DNA of 64,000 nt from Rhynchopus euleeides (GCA_963210315.1 OY723257.1:1054001-1118000); one strand, 5' to 3'; positions 27,576 through 40,316 are shown, counted from the stretch's first letter. The notes: generated by a model not told the origin, from the letters alone. Numbers and translations are program-made.

Positions 27576-30500
27576 CCCCCCCCCCCCCCCCACCTCCCAC
27601 CTCCCTCCCGGCCGGGGGCCGGTACGGTCGGTCGTCGGCTGCGGCCAAAGGGCGTGCGGTAGCCGACGCCCTTTTGTGCTCGCCTACTCCCTCCCACACC
27701 TCTTTGTCCTCTTTCATGACGCGTCACCCTGCCTCCACGCTCTGACTTCTGTGACCCGCATGCCGCGTTGAGAGCAAGTCTTCCGTGTGCTGTCACCGAG
27801 ACCAGGCCACTATCTGCTCTCAGGTTGGTAGCAATGGCCTTTTACCTGATGTCAAGCCCACGTGACAAAGACTCGTGCAGCTGAGGTCCTGGCTGGTCTG
27901 TCCTGTTGTCTGGGATCCTGTTCCCCCCCGCACCCCCCCTTCCCACACATGTCTGGTGCGTCGGTCGCGGGTTTGTGGCGCATCGGTCCTTTGGCCTGCC
28001 GGGCCTCCCCCCCGCACCCCCCCTCCACACGCGAACCGGTCCCCCTTTTTCAATTGCGACCCGGTTCCCGTGTTGTGTCGCGGCCCTCCCCGCCTCGCCT
28101 CCGACAGACTCTCCCCACAGTTGACGACGTGGGCAAACGGCGCCGACATCCTCTCATCACTTACCGTATTCTCATCAGGACGGTCGGTTTCCCTGACGCC
28201 ACGACCACCAATGTGCTCCGATGCTTTTTGAAGGAGGTAGTTCATCCCCGACTCAGGCGTTTGCGGGAATGAGCTCGCCCACTTCTCCTGGAGGAGTACG
28301 CACCACCCGGTCGTGGCGCACCCGCACCCGCTGCACACCGCACATGACGAGTTGCGGTAGCAGCCGTACCCCACACAGGTTCGAGTGGTTTGCCATGGTC
28401 CTGCTCACGACGACCTGCAGGTCACCCGTTCCTGTCGTGCACGGGCAGGCAGTGCCAGGAGGTGGTGGCCTCGTCAATCTGGCAGGGTTTGAGTTTACCG
28501 GGGCGAGGCACTCCACTCTGGGTCTGCTGTTTGTGATGTAACAAGCAGGTCTGGCGGGGTGTTCAGGGTTCGGAGTGGCCCTCCTCGTTGGCATCCGTGC
28601 AGCAGCGCTATCGCGTCCCGGAATGCCCCGTGTCACACCGGTGGGAACAGGGGCCAGCACCGCCATCTCGAGGAGGACCCGGGCCGTTCTTTGGATTCTT
28701 CACAGTCGCAGCCTCCGGCTTGTCGTTGTCCGTCAGCGTAGCGCCCACCCAGCCTGCAGAGATCTTGCACCGTCTTCAACAGCAACTTTTGACCCGACAA
28801 TTTTTGGGGCATTTTTTCACCAAAAAAAATCACTCTGCGCGCCAAGTCGAAGACTTGTTTGGGGACTTTTGGTGTCCCCAATTTTTCAATTTTCGAAAAA
28901 TAAGCTCACTTTGCTAAACTGGACCCAACTCCCCACACTCTTTTTTAAGCGAAAAACAGCAAATTTCGGCCGATTTTTTCTCATTTTTTCTCATTTTTTT
29001 TCACCGACTTTTCCATACCCCCCTCGGCCAAAAATGCCAAAATGGGGCGGACAATTACAAGGGGGGGGGGTAGGTATTTTATTTTCAGATTTTTTTGTCC
29101 CTCCTTTGTTGCTCTCTCGGGAGGGGGACACGCCCACCTCTCCGCCCTCCGAGACACAACCCTACTACACCTGTCTGGATCTGTTGGTTTCCCACCCCCA
29201 CCCCCCCCCCCTCTCCCCAAACTCCAGATGGAGCAAGATCAGGGGGGGAGCGGGGGGGACCACCATCTCTATCTACAATACTCGACATGATCTCGCATAG
29301 ATCCCTCTGAACCCATGCAGGCGACTGGGGTGGGTGTGGGAGAGGAGTATATACTCATTGACAACGGGGAGGCCGGGCGGGAGGGGGGTGGCATTGGTAT
29401 TGGGGGTTGGGGTTGGGAGAGGCGTGGGTGAGAAAGGGGGTGATACATCCTGGATGCCGGGCAGGGCACACACACACACAGCATTTTTTGCTTGTGCGCC
29501 AAACCCCGGGTGAACAAACCTCGCGTGTCTTGCCTGATGAAGGTTGGTGTGAATGTGCGCACAGTCATAGCAACAAAGGCAAGGCAGATTGTGTTTGTCA
29601 CCCAAAAGCGCTGCCAACTATCCTTTTTCACTGTGACAAGCTTCTTGTTGTTGTGTGAAAAAAGCGTAGCAACCGTGATTCCTTCTTCCTTAATGACGCG
29701 TTGACGCTTCCACCACCCTAGAGCCTGCTGCTTTGATGTGGGTGTGGAGCACATGTGAACACGAGATAGCTAGACACACAGAAAAATTACAGGATCGTCG
29801 GAAGCACTCCTACACTTTTACGCATCATAAATGTGCTCAAAAAAACGTGGCGGGTGTGTCCGGATATCTCCTCTCTGGGTAATGACGACACTGAGACATC
29901 AAGTAGGCGATAGTGGCCGAGGGGAGAGCTTGGGGGTAGCCTCCGAAATACCGAGCACCCGACAACCGGCGGAACGAGACGGGGGTGTTGAAGGCTGCTG
30001 CGGGGGGCGGTGAGTAAAGTCGAAAAGCAAGGAACAAAGAGGGGTCAGCAGGTGGACCCCTCTAGTTCACTCTAAATGCCGGTCGGGGGCGGGGTGGGGT
30101 GGGGGGGGGGGGGTCAGGAGGCGGGGTTACGTTGGTCGGTCTCGCACAAACAAAGTGGCCAGGAGGGATGGAGATTGGTGGTTGATTTTGGCTGGCCTGT
30201 GTTGAGGTGCACCGGAGGCAAAAAAAAAGAAAGGGGATGGGACAGAAAGGCTTCCCCGAGTTGGGGCGATGCTGAACTATCGTATGGTTGTACCAGGGGT
30301 GACTGCATGTGTGTGTTGATCACTTTTTAAGGTGGGCTAACCGCACGGGTCCTCGCTCACCTCCACTGTATGTGTGTGTGTGTGGGTCGGTAAGAACTGA
30401 TTCTGTAGAATTGGTCTGAATATGCTCAGCGAAATTCGCTTCACTTTTTAAAAATTACTTTTTTTTATCGAACGGAACTGGTAGAATGATAAGGACATGA

Positions 30501-30664
30501 CCATAACCACAGGGAATCGCCTGATGCAAACACCTGATGCAACGGAACGGACTGGATTTATAAAAATAAACTGAAGCCCCGACCAGGCGTGTATCTATTT
30601 CACGGAATGAAAATAGGAATTTGGGGGAAAAATATTTTTTTGCACTATTTTTTTGCACTTTTTT
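27576..30664. other. Long intergenic region, no supported gene
   Basis: Holds C-rich and G-rich runs, T-rich stretches (28780-29010), and at 29044-29077 an inverted-repeat end matching 16683-16717. Open frames at 27820-28374 (minus) and 28221-28541 (plus) overlap and have no recognisable domain. Nothing else is supported. Confidence 0.45.
29044..29077. repeat. Inverted-repeat end, partner of 16683
   Basis: GGGGCGGACAATTACAAG, a ten-G run, then TAGGTAT: the reverse complement of the end at 16683-16717 over about 34 bp, allowing one base of difference in run length. Confidence 0.6.
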
Positions 30665-30773
30665 GGGGGCCTTCGCTACCAAGTGTGACTGAGTGAGAAA
30701 AAGTGAGCCACGGCGCACTTCCCCTCACTGGCTGACGAGCAGTGACGAGTAGTGACTGGTAGCGAGGGCCCCC
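30665..30773. mobile_element. Hairpin MITE, 109 bp
   Basis: GGGGGCCTTCGCTACCA ... TGGTAGCGAGGGCCCCC, flanked by TTT on both sides. Very close in sequence to 46534-46642. The 3-bp duplication lies in a T-run, so it is less informative than ACT at the other copy. Confidence 0.8.
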
Positions 30774-31070
30774 TTTCCTTTGGATTTTATTGTGACCCTA
30801 CTTGGTATTGGCAGAAAATTTTTATGTTCCCGGTCTTGGAGGTGCTCAAACATTCAAAAGAACACATTTTCCGTGGCCAAAAAAAATTTTGCACCCGGAG
30901 GTGGGGATGGGGGTGGTGGTCACTACTTTTTTGCACCATTTTCCTTTGGGTTTTATTGTGACCCTACTTGGCATTGGCAGAATTCTTTTATGTTCCCGGT
31001 CTTGGATGTGCTCAAACAGTCAAAAGAACACATTTTCCGGGTGCAAAAAAATGTTGCACCTGGGGGGTGG
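30774..31070. repeat. Tandem repeat, 166-bp unit, 1.8 copies
   Basis: TTTCCTTTGG at 30774 recurs at 30940 and the whole block follows, including GTGACCCTACTTGG and TTCAAAAGAACACATTTTCC. The AACATTCAAAAGAACA block resembles part of the 190-bp satellite at 47420, a possible distant link. Confidence 0.75.
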
Positions 31071-31121
31071 AGAGGGGGGTCGGAGGGCGGTGGTGTGAGA
31101 GGCTTGCTCTCGAGCTCAAAC

Positions 31122-31195
31122 CAACAGATGTTCACTACCGTGGCCTCCGGCGGCTGGGGGGCTCCGCCCCCCAGACCCCCCTGTGGCGTGTCTTT
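31122..31195 (+). repeat. GC-hairpin repeat, pair B copy 1
   Basis: CAACAGATGTTCACTACCGT, then the GGCTGGGGGG/CCCCCCAG hairpin and CTGTGGCGTGT. Partner lies 159 bp downstream, in the same orientation. Confidence 0.75.
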
Positions 31196-31280
31196 GCGCG
31201 ACAATTTATCGTCCCCCCATGCGACATGTGCTATCTGTCAGTTGTGTTGTACTTGAGCGTATGCGACTATGGAGCCAGGC

Positions 31281-31353
31281 CAACAGACGTTCGCTACCGT
31301 GGCCTCCGGCGGCTGGGGGGCTCCGCCCCCCACACCCCCCTGTGGCATGTGCC
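31281..31353 (+). repeat. GC-hairpin repeat, pair B copy 2
   Basis: Same module as 31122-31195, with CAACAGACGTTCGCTACCGT at its start. The roughly 90 bp between the copies do not resemble the spacers of pairs A or C. Confidence 0.75.
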
Positions 31354-33927
31354 TGGTCTTGAAGCCAAGCCCTTGCGCGTACGGGGCTGCGGCATGTCGG
31401 TTCCAGCACCCTCGCGGGAGGCTGGGCCCGAGCACTGATCTCTAAGAGACGAACCACCTTGCGAATGCGATCGGGTTTGCGGGCTTGCGGCCATGACATC
31501 TCGAAAGGGTCGTCGTGGGCCCGTGATCATGTTTCGGGTTCGACTTGGTGGGCATCCGTGGCGATTCGCGGAACCACGTGTATGTGTGCGAGGAAGCAAA
31601 GAGATAACACACCAGGAGCCACGCAGCACCAGGTCGACCTGGATCTGATCGAGCTCAGGGGGAAGGAAGCACAGTCACCAAAGTGATATCACCGCCGGCC
31701 TCAACCACCAAACTGCAACCGCAGAAGTTCCGCTATTCTCACAAGGGAAGGCGCCCTGGGATGTAGCAGTGATTTGTGTGCAGCGCCATCAAGTGACACT
31801 GACCGCCTTGAACAGAGAGGTAGTGTACAGATGGCGAGCAGTGGGAGGGCGTGCTGTGTCCTTCCACTTCCCCATCTACCTCCATTCGTTCACCGTTGTT
31901 GATAGCGATTTTTTCGCCATTTTTTCGAATCGTATGCATCGGTCAGGCCGAGTGAATCAAAATAGCGCAAAAATCACACCAAAATCTGTGTCTGAGGCAC
32001 AGAAATCGTGCAAAAAAGCACCCAAAAAAAGTGCAAAAAAAACCAAAATAGGATTTCGAAAATTGGCCAAAATACCCCCAAAATAGAGCCACACCTGGCC
32101 CCGACAGACGCTGTGATGGGGCTTCGATTCATGACTAACAAGATAACAGGAACATAACGCACGTAATACTCGTGAGCTGGTTGGCTGGAAAAATATATCT
32201 AAAGGAGGACCCTTTCACGTGCGCTGCCCCCTATCCTATTAGCGCACCCTCAACACTCTGCGTTTTGCGGGCGGAGGGACACCACCCCATAAAATACAGC
32301 GAGACTTGATTTCTTCGTTTCTCATTTTCTCTTGCGCTTCGTATGACGGCGATTTTGCCCTTCTCTTTTTCACACCCAAAACAAAACCCACATCTACGGC
32401 AGTTGGCGGGGAGTGTTGTACTTTGTGTGCGTGAAAACCACGGCGCACCACCACAATATGATGACATTACGTTTGATGTTTCGTTTTCAGTTTGTTCGAA
32501 ATTCTTGCATTTTTTTGGGGGGAGGGGCTGCTGCAGGCACACACACACACACCGCCTGGACAGGACATTGCTTTTTGAAACCTTCCCCGGGGGTGGGGGT
32601 GGGGGGGGATGGGTGATCGGTGCAAGTCACCAATCCCTCCACAGGGTGGCTGCCCCTGGCTGCCCCCCCCCCCCCCACCCCTGTTTCAGTTCATTCCTCT
32701 CTGCTGAGACTCACCCCCTCCCCCCCCCCCAACATCTCTTTCACCCTTCATCCCAGCATGCCATCAAGCAGATGCCCGTCCACCCGCACCCTCCTCCCCT
32801 GTGGCAGAAGCCCACACAACAGGCACGGCTTCTTCCGACTGTCGACAACGGTTGTATTTGGATGAGCCACACAGATAGACTGCCACTTAGTTATCGTGCA
32901 GCTGTCTCTGGTGGAATCCTGTATGATGGAGGTCCACGGATCCAACATTGCCAACGAGCCCCACGGAAAGCCTGTGAATTTCGAGAGGCGTGACTCCATG
33001 GGTGGTGGAGGGGCTGCGGTGTGCACGGTGCATTGATGCCACACACAGGGTGGGGGGGGCTATGATCCGCGCAGGATTCTCCCACACAAGACGTGGCCAC
33101 CACACACACAAGACACACACACACCCTGGGAGACAGGCAGCCGAACCGCCCCCTCCTTCTTGCCGCTGCGCTGCAGCGATTTCAGGCATCATCTGCAGCA
33201 CGTGATGTCGCGAACCGCACGCTAAAAAGGAGGCACTCACAGCTTCCTGATGGGACACAAGGAAATGGCATCACCCACGACTCGGCTGGTGGCGTGTTTA
33301 GCAGTGTTTGTCCAGAGCAGGTGGGGATGTGGGGGGACAGTGCAGTCGAAGAAGAAGTAGAAGCAGAAGGAAGCACAAGGTCGGCCTCCCTTCACTCGTT
33401 ATGCAGGTTGTGTCCCAGATCCAGTGAGATCCTCGGGGATGTGGGGGGGAGTGGGACCGGGTAAGTTTGAGCCGTTCTTTTCGTTTTACTAATGTATTTT
33501 TTTTTGAAGCGGAAGCCCGCCTGGTTCAAGCGCCCTGCATCAGACATCAGAGCACAGCCGGCCAACCTTCCAAACATATGTATTGTCGGGGGAGTGGTGT
33601 TTCGTTTTTGCGGTGAAGCGGGCACCGGGTGTAATGCGAATAATGAACGCTGATCTATCTAAAGGAAAGATGAGAGACGAAGGAGGCGGGACACGGGAAT
33701 GCGAGGAGGTGTTGGCCGTGGTGAACGGAGATAGAAAGGGGGGGGTGGGGTGAGGGTGGGGGTTCAAATTGCGGAGAAGAGAAAACGAGGGGGGGGGGGG
33801 GGGGGTATAGCATGTAGAGATAGTAATTCTGAACAATGGAGGAGGGGGGGGGGTCGGTATCGACGATACCTGGCCTGGCATCTGAGACGGAACAGGGGCA
33901 GTGATGGGCACAAAAAAAATAGACATT
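31354..33927. other. Intergenic, A-rich block and simple repeats
   Basis: An A-rich stretch lies at 31960-32090, and C-runs and CA repeats at 32530-32740 and 33100-33130. A short dispersed repeat lies at about 33352-33410. Poly-G runs occur near 33790 and 33845. No supported gene. Confidence 0.4.
33352..33410 (+). repeat. 55-bp dispersed repeat copy
   Basis: GAAGTAGAAGCAGAAGG..., CTCCCTTCACTCGTTATGC. Near-identical blocks lie at about 8653-8712 and 63456-63505, all in the same orientation. Confidence 0.6.
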
Positions 33928-34036
33928 GGGGGCCCTCGCTACCAAGTGTGACTGAGTGAGAAAAAGTGAGAAGTCAGCCATGTTTGGCTGACAACTGACG
34001 ACTCGTGACTCACAGTGACTCGTAGCGAGGGCCCCC
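33928..34036. mobile_element. Hairpin MITE, 109 bp
   Basis: GGGGGCCCTCGCTACCA to GTAGCGAGGGCCCCC, flanked by ATT on both sides, a 3-bp duplication. Only three bases separate it from the next element. Confidence 0.8.
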
Positions 34037-34039
34037 ATT

Positions 34040-34147
34040 GGGGGTCTTCGCTACGGGGTGATCGTCAGTGCATTTTGGTGCATTTCCTGTTGAATTAGGT
34101 GAAAACTGACGAAGACTGACGAAGGATAACGGCCAGCGAAGACCCCC
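34040..34147. mobile_element. Hairpin MITE, diverged subfamily
   Basis: GGGGGTCTTCGCT to AGCGAAGACCCCC, with a quite different interior (CTGACGAAGACTGACGAAGG). Its flanks ATT/AAT extend the inverted repeat rather than forming a direct duplication, so its exact ends are less certain. Confidence 0.65.
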
Positions 34148-36888
34148 AATCGTTCTTTTTTCGAAAGCAGTCACATCGTGTTGGGTTCAGAGGCGGAGAC
34201 GCACAAAAAAAAGCGCCCGAAACGAACCAGTGACCTGGGTGTGTTGTCGCCAACCTCGACGTGACTAGGACCCGACACCTGACCACAGCCCACACCGTTC
34301 ACAAAAGAGCAAGAATCTGCGGACGATTCCCAGTTACGGGACTCTGCCGGGTGGTCATGGCCTCACCTGCATCGCTGCTGCCGCCTTTCAGATCCCAGAA
34401 CACCCACCACACCTCCTTGCATCGCAAAGGGTTACATTTCACACAGATACTGCGAAGGTACATGCCAGGTCAGTTGGGAGAGCAGAGAAGAGGCAATAGC
34501 GAGACTTTGGCTGGCGCTTGTGTTGGCTGGAGCTTCAGGGGGGCAGCGCGCCAGCGGCACGTTGTCAAGCACTTGAGAGAGAGAGAGATAGAGAGATGTG
34601 TGAATATTGTTCCATGGGGATATGCACACTTTAACACATACGGGAGACTCAGAGAAGGATAGGGCGGGATTGGTGCTGAAGCTGATAGTGGGGCGCACCC
34701 ATTGCGAGACCCAGGCAAATGAAAAAAAATACGCCACAAGCAGAAGGCACCTCCTTTGGTCGGTGGTGGCCGGATGAGACACGGGATAACGGACCCCTCC
34801 ACCTACGTTCTCGATTCGTGTGGCATTCGTGTCGGGACTGGGTCAGCCGGATTGATTGGACACTCTAGGATCACGTTGTACAGTACAGCTCACCCTGGGG
34901 GGAGGTGTCGCGCTGCCTTCAGCAATACGATTGAGATCACAACAGCTTCGTGATGCAGAGATAGGCGGGCGGCACGGGAGTGTTGCAGTGAATAGAGAGA
35001 TTTCCTTGCATCTTGTTGCATCCCACACTCCCGTCATACTGCACCACACTACACGTGTCCTATCAGGCGAGGTCTGGATGTTTGTGATTCTTCTTCAGAA
35101 CCCACCCGGGAGTCAGCAAACAAGAGGGGGGGAAATCCGAAGGGTCCCAGGCAGAGAACTAAAGCGCCTCCAAAACACCACGGCTGATCGGCTTGGGCAG
35201 GGCGGAGCTGAGGGGGGGTGCCTTGGAAATATGCTGCTTGGCGCGCCGTGTAAATGGCGTGGTGGTACAGTTTTTTGTTCCACAAAAGCGCCTGCTGCGC
35301 CCCCCCCCCCCCCCCCCCACAGCACCGAGGCGCCCACAAGATTGGGAGAGCCCACCCTTCCTCTGAGACGTCGCATCGATGTGGGATATCGCGAAAAAAC
35401 CCGCGCACTCGGAGGTGCCCCATAGACACCACCACAGAGACACAAAGGAAGGGTGTGCAGGATCCCTCCGGAAAGGGCCTCGCCCCAACCTGCTGAAGGG
35501 CGGTCATACTTGTCGGGAGGGAAATCAGGGTTCCGTTGGGTGGAGGGTTTGAACGATATTGCTGAGCTGTGTGTGGTGTGCGCAGCCCCCCCTCCCGTAC
35601 GCCACTTGTGGTGTGATTCAATAGGGGTTCTGTGCCAGTTCTGTGCCGGTTCTGTGCCCAGTTCTGGGGGGTTCCTGAATCACACCAAATTTGTACTTTT
35701 TTTTTGCCGGGGTATGCACCAACACACAGAAACTATCTGTGCCCCCGGCTGGATCATAAAGTGACAGCAAACGAGACAACAAAACAATTGCTATCGAAAG
35801 TTGTATTGTTGGAACGCAGACCCTTGTGTACACCACTCCCCAGGTCTGATGAAGTGGTGTGAGTGGGGCCGCACGATCCAGCTAAAGGCACAGAAAGTGT
35901 CCCCAGTTTGCTGCGCCGAACTAACAAAACAGAAAAAGGATTGCCGGATTTCTTTTGTTTTGTTTGCGCAGCCTTCTGATCACCTGCGCGTTGGGGCGCG
36001 GAGTGCAGGTGAACAAAACACTGCCCCACCCCCCCCCCCCCCTGCCCCGTGGCACACCCCCAGAGAGACACGCGGCAACTCCGCTGCTGAGTCGGAGCTC
36101 GTCATCCCTGCCACCCTCCTTCGTTTTAGCCTTCGGGGGGAAATGGATCATGATGGTACAAAATGGGTTTGGGGGCGGCAGAGGGGGGTGGGGTGGTGAA
36201 GTAGAGTGGAAGCTGGGCTCAATGGGGGGAGTGGGGGAGTGGGGTTTTTGAAGAGACAGGACGGCCATCACACAGCCAACTATATGCTGTGGGGGGGGAG
36301 GTGGGGAGGGTTATTTGTTAAAAAAATGTTCAATTTCACGCACAGACACTGTGCAAACACTACACTCGCCCAGACCCCCAACTATGCAGCTGGGTGGCGG
36401 TATCGAAAGGTGGCCCTACAATGCAAGTGGGGGAGGGGGTGGGGAATTGAGGGGAACAGGGGGAAGTAGCTCTGTAGTACAAAAAGAAGCAGGACACGTC
36501 ACGCGCACCTCCGCCCCCCTCGGCTCAGAGGGGGGGGAGGCACGGAAGGCATCTGCTGGCGCACTGGAGAGTGGATCTCGGGGCAGCACGCATCACAACA
36601 CACGCCATCTGCCTGCAAAGAGGACGGACAGGTGACATAACTCGCAAAAGGAGCCGGCGGTACGTAATGTGTTTGTTTGTGCAACCGGGGTGTTAATCTG
36701 CAGAAGGAAGGTGAAGAGACTGACAAGGCAGGGAAGCAAATTATGCAGAGTACACGCCCACATTGCTGCCACAGCTCCTTTTTAGGCTTAACACACTTCT
36801 CGCCCGAGCGGGTGATTTGCGCGTTCTACCAAAAAAAACCTGTGATGTGCACACAGGGGAGTGGGCGCAGAGACTGGAAGTGTGGTAC
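34148..36888. other. Intergenic, no supported gene
   Basis: Contains C- and G-runs (35300-35325, 36020-36045, 36280-36300). Frames on both strands are short or lack domains. The last part is downstream of the minus-strand cyclin gene. Confidence 0.4.
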
Positions 36889-38711
36889 TCACTCCTTGCG
36901 GCGTCTCTTCATGTCCTGGTCAGAGGAGGCATCGTCGCACCTCGACATCAGCCCTTCGTCGGAGGTGGCAGCCACCGTCACGCAGTCGTCTGTCGTGGCG
37001 GTGGTCACGCGCGACACGGCTGTGGCAAAGTCTGACGACTCTGTGCCGCACTCGTGGTGTGCCCTCTTCCTCCGCGATTCCTGCGCCTTCCCAGCCGCCA
37101 AGATTCGCCGATGCCGCGCCTGTGTGTGGATTGGGTGGTTCGAGTTAGAGGTGGGTGGAACCTGCGTGTGGACAACGCCCGTAGTGTGTCAGAAACTGTG
37201 CAGCGGTGCAAAATCTGAAGGGCAGAGAACACCCCCACGCGACTGCAGCGGTGGCGGTGATCTGCACAAAGGATTTGCTGCTTGCGTTGCGAGCAGCAGC
37301 TCTCAATAAGACACACCCATTCCAATCGCTCATCCCGCCAGTTGTTGCATACCTTTGTCGCAAGGGTGACCTCGCTGGTGTTGCCCTTGACTGTCCGCTT
37401 GAAGTCATACACATGGCACTCCTCGAAGGCGGAAACCACCGGGCCGCGTACAGACTGTGAGACGGTGCATCGTGACGGGTGAGGGGGGGCAGGGTGGGAC
37501 AACCGCGACGAGCTGGCCAAAGCATTTAAAGCAGCAACCCCCCCCCCCCCCCCCCACTGAGCTACCCCCCCACCCACCCACTCCTACGACAACACCCAGA
37601 CACCCGTTGATCTTTAGTTTAGTGTAGGACGCACCGAGCGAACCCCGGTGCTGCCTCCACCGCGCTGCAACACCCACACACAACGACACAAATTTGATTT
37701 CTTTGGAGCAGCTCTCTGTGACCCCCCAACCACACCCTAACGCACCCCTCTCACACCCGACACTCATACCTCCCAGTCCTCTTCAAAGAGATACACAGAC
37801 AGCTCTGTGAGGTAGGTGTCGTACTTCCCACCGGATGCGATGGACACAACAGCGAAGGCGATGAAATGCGCTGGCAGCATGCTGCACGCCGGGTCGTAGA
37901 GCACCGACTCTGCGATGTAGTCGCACAGCATGATGGTCTGCACGTCTGCCTTCAAGTCGAAGAGCGAGAGAAGTGAAGGGATGTAGTCGACGATTGAGGG
38001 GAGCATGAAGTCGAACCCGCAGGACCGGAGGAGCTCGACCTCAGCAGCCAGCACGTCGTTGGTGGTGCAGACGCCGCATGTCATGTCGGCATAATCCGAC
38101 ACGCTGATGGAGTGGGGCTCCTCCATCTTCGCAGCGATGACGAGCGATGTGATTGCATACCGCTGCAGATGCTGCTTCTTCGGCTTCACCCTCCGCAGCG
38201 CATCGTCGAACAGAGCGACACACCGCGAGAGGGTGCTGTGCCGGAGCCGGAACCCCGCACTCACCTCGCTCAGCCAGTCGATGCACACCACCCGGTGCCA
38301 CGCCTCCACCCCGCGGCTGGTATCCAGCAGCGGCTCGAAGAGTTGCCGCCCCGCCCGCATGACGAAGAGGTACCGCAGCCACTCCAGGTTTTTGCGCCGC
38401 CCGACTGTCTTCAGCAGCTCCCTGATGTACAGCGAGTCGCACTGCGAGGCGGGGAGGAGAGGCGCGAGCACCACAAGCTGCGGCAGCGGCGTCGGCCCCC
38501 GCGCATCAGCCCCAGCGGTGGGTGCGGTGGCGGCGGAGGCGGCGGGCAGCGGCTTCCGGTGGTAGTAGCACTGTGTGGATGCGTCGATGTGGCTGCTGCG
38601 GCTTTCGGAAGCCGTCTGAGTGGAGGCGTCTACGAAAGCCGTGGCAGGGAGTGTGTGGGTGTCGGAACCGAGCCGCTCCCCTGCATCGGAGCAGCCGGCG
38701 CTGCTGCACAT
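36889..38711 (-). CDS. A/B-type cyclin, two exons
   Basis: Exon 1 is 38711-37770 and exon 2 37119-36889, about 390 residues in all. The exon 1 frame meets a stop two codons after GAG, where GTATGAGT makes a good donor; the acceptor CACACACAG at 37120 restores the same phase, and exon 2 (77 codons with stop) ends in a basic KRRRKE tail. The 650-nt intron could contain a missed exon. The cyclin fold spans residues about 135-300: WHRVVCIDWLSEV matches the first helix of mitotic cyclins, and YAITSLVIAAKMEEP the helix that contacts the CDK. The N-terminal 100 residues are Ser/Ala/Pro-rich with two DASTQ repeats and no obvious destruction box. It would bind and activate a cyclin-dependent kinase. 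Which cyclin subtype is not clear. Confidence 0.8.
37120..37769 (-). other. Inferred intron of the cyclin gene
   Basis: Starts GTATGAGTG and ends CCACACACAG, phase 0, 650 nt. It contains a long C-run (37538-37556). The donor agrees with the GTATG donors of the kinase gene at 49501-54726. Confidence 0.65.
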
Positions 38712-40098
38712 TGTCCCCGGGAAAAGGGGGGGAGGGGGGGACGTGCGGGTGTGTGCTGTGCCGAGGTGGGAGAGTCGATGTATGATGGATCTTCCTTACA
38801 AGAAACAATACGCGCGCCAAGGGTCATTTGAAGTGCTGATTAACCCATTTTTTTTGAACGAATTTGTTTTGTGCTCCGTGACAGGGCTGGCAGGAACATT
38901 TTTTCTCAATGGTCTGCCTACCAATGAAAATCAATCAGCCCGAAGGCAAAGAACACGGTGCGGAGGGGTCGTCTGTAGTGACCCACCCTGCAAAGCAGAT
39001 CTTGGAGCGTAAACCGGGGCTGGGGGAAGGAGGCGCGGGGGGAAGTGTAGGTGGGCGGGGGGAGGGTGCGGGCCTCCACACTGTTGTTCACCAGCCATAC
39101 ACCTCAACGGGCTGTCGGGAACCGCGCTTCCCTCGTTTTGTCACAAGCAGGTCACCAGGGAGTAGGGCGGGTGGGCGGGTGTGGGGGGGGCATGCCCAAT
39201 TGGGCCATGTTTTGTTTGACACAACTGTGTTGTTTGCAGAGCTCCCTCTGCGACGACCGGTGTCAATAGGCCAGCCCCTCAGCTTCTCCCCCCAGCTTCT
39301 CCCTAAGAATCCCCCAGTGTGCCACACAACCCCCCACCAAAACCCCCCATCACAGCCTCCGAAGGGAACACAGGAGCCAGGAGGGAGGCGTTTAGAGGCC
39401 AGCATCATCAGACTGCCTCGAGAAGGTTGCGCAGCTATATATTTTTTTTTGCCTTTCTGGCTGGTTGTCAGTCCGGCGACAACACTCCTGCTGAGGGGGG
39501 GAAAGGCCAGACGGGTCGAGTGTTTTTACGGGTGTGTTTTGAACAATTCTGGGCGACATTTTCACCGTCTTTAGGGTCGGGGCTGTGCAGTGGAGTAACT
39601 CACACACTCATAGTGACATTAGCCGATGAGAAACCCAGCGGGTGGCAGATGGATGTGCTACCACCACCACCACCACTGCTACCCCACCGTTCTTTCGGGC
39701 ATCACCAACCAACAGCGTTGTGCGTTTCAGCAAGGTATCCCCCCCCCCCCCACACCCCCACCACGACACCGCCATCTCCACGTTCGAACGCCCAGCACAG
39801 GGTTAAACGATAAGTCGACTTATCAAAAGGGTGTGGTAGGATGGGGTGGTATAATATCTTCACTCCCGAGGGCGGATAAAAATGCGAGCTTCCTCGCAGT
39901 TTAGGCACCAACACTTGCTGGTGGCGGGTGTGTGTGTGGGGGGGGGGGGGGGGTCGCGAAGGAGAGGAGAGAAAAGTAAGGTACAAAGAGGCGGGAGGGA
40001 GGCTTTTCGCTCTCAGTCTGAGTCAGATGTGCAGAAAAAGGTAAACCTGGCAGAGTGCAGAGCGCAGGGTGCAGAGGGCAAAAAAAACAAGCAAAATC
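38712..40098. other. Intergenic upstream of the cyclin gene
   Basis: Expected to hold the cyclin promoter. No motif is recognised and no frame is supported. Confidence 0.4.
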
Positions 40099-40316
40099 GT
40101 ACTCCTTTCGCTTTATTATAGACACCCTGTCCAGCAACTGTGGAAGAGAACAGTTCCGGACTACTTTTTGTTGAGCCGCACACTTGCTGTCTCAAGGCTG
40201 TGTTGAGGCCCTGTGAAAGTGGGCATGAATGTGCCAATCCAAAAGCTTCAGTCGTACGATTTCCTTCGTTACTTCGCGACTTGGCTATGCTTCGTCGTTC
40301 GTAACTACTAAAAAAC
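40099..40316 (+). repeat. SINE-like interspersed repeat, full copy
   Basis: Close match to 6811-7027 along its whole length, ending ACTACTAAAAAACAC. Differences include an extra GA in the AACAGTTCC hairpin and CCAATCC in place of CGAATCC. Both full copies have A-rich flanks. Confidence 0.65.

Noticed and set aside
27820-28666. Overlapping frames of 184, 137 and 106 codons on both strands
   Set aside because: No domain, biased composition and mutual overlap; no exon structure with GTATG donors could be built.
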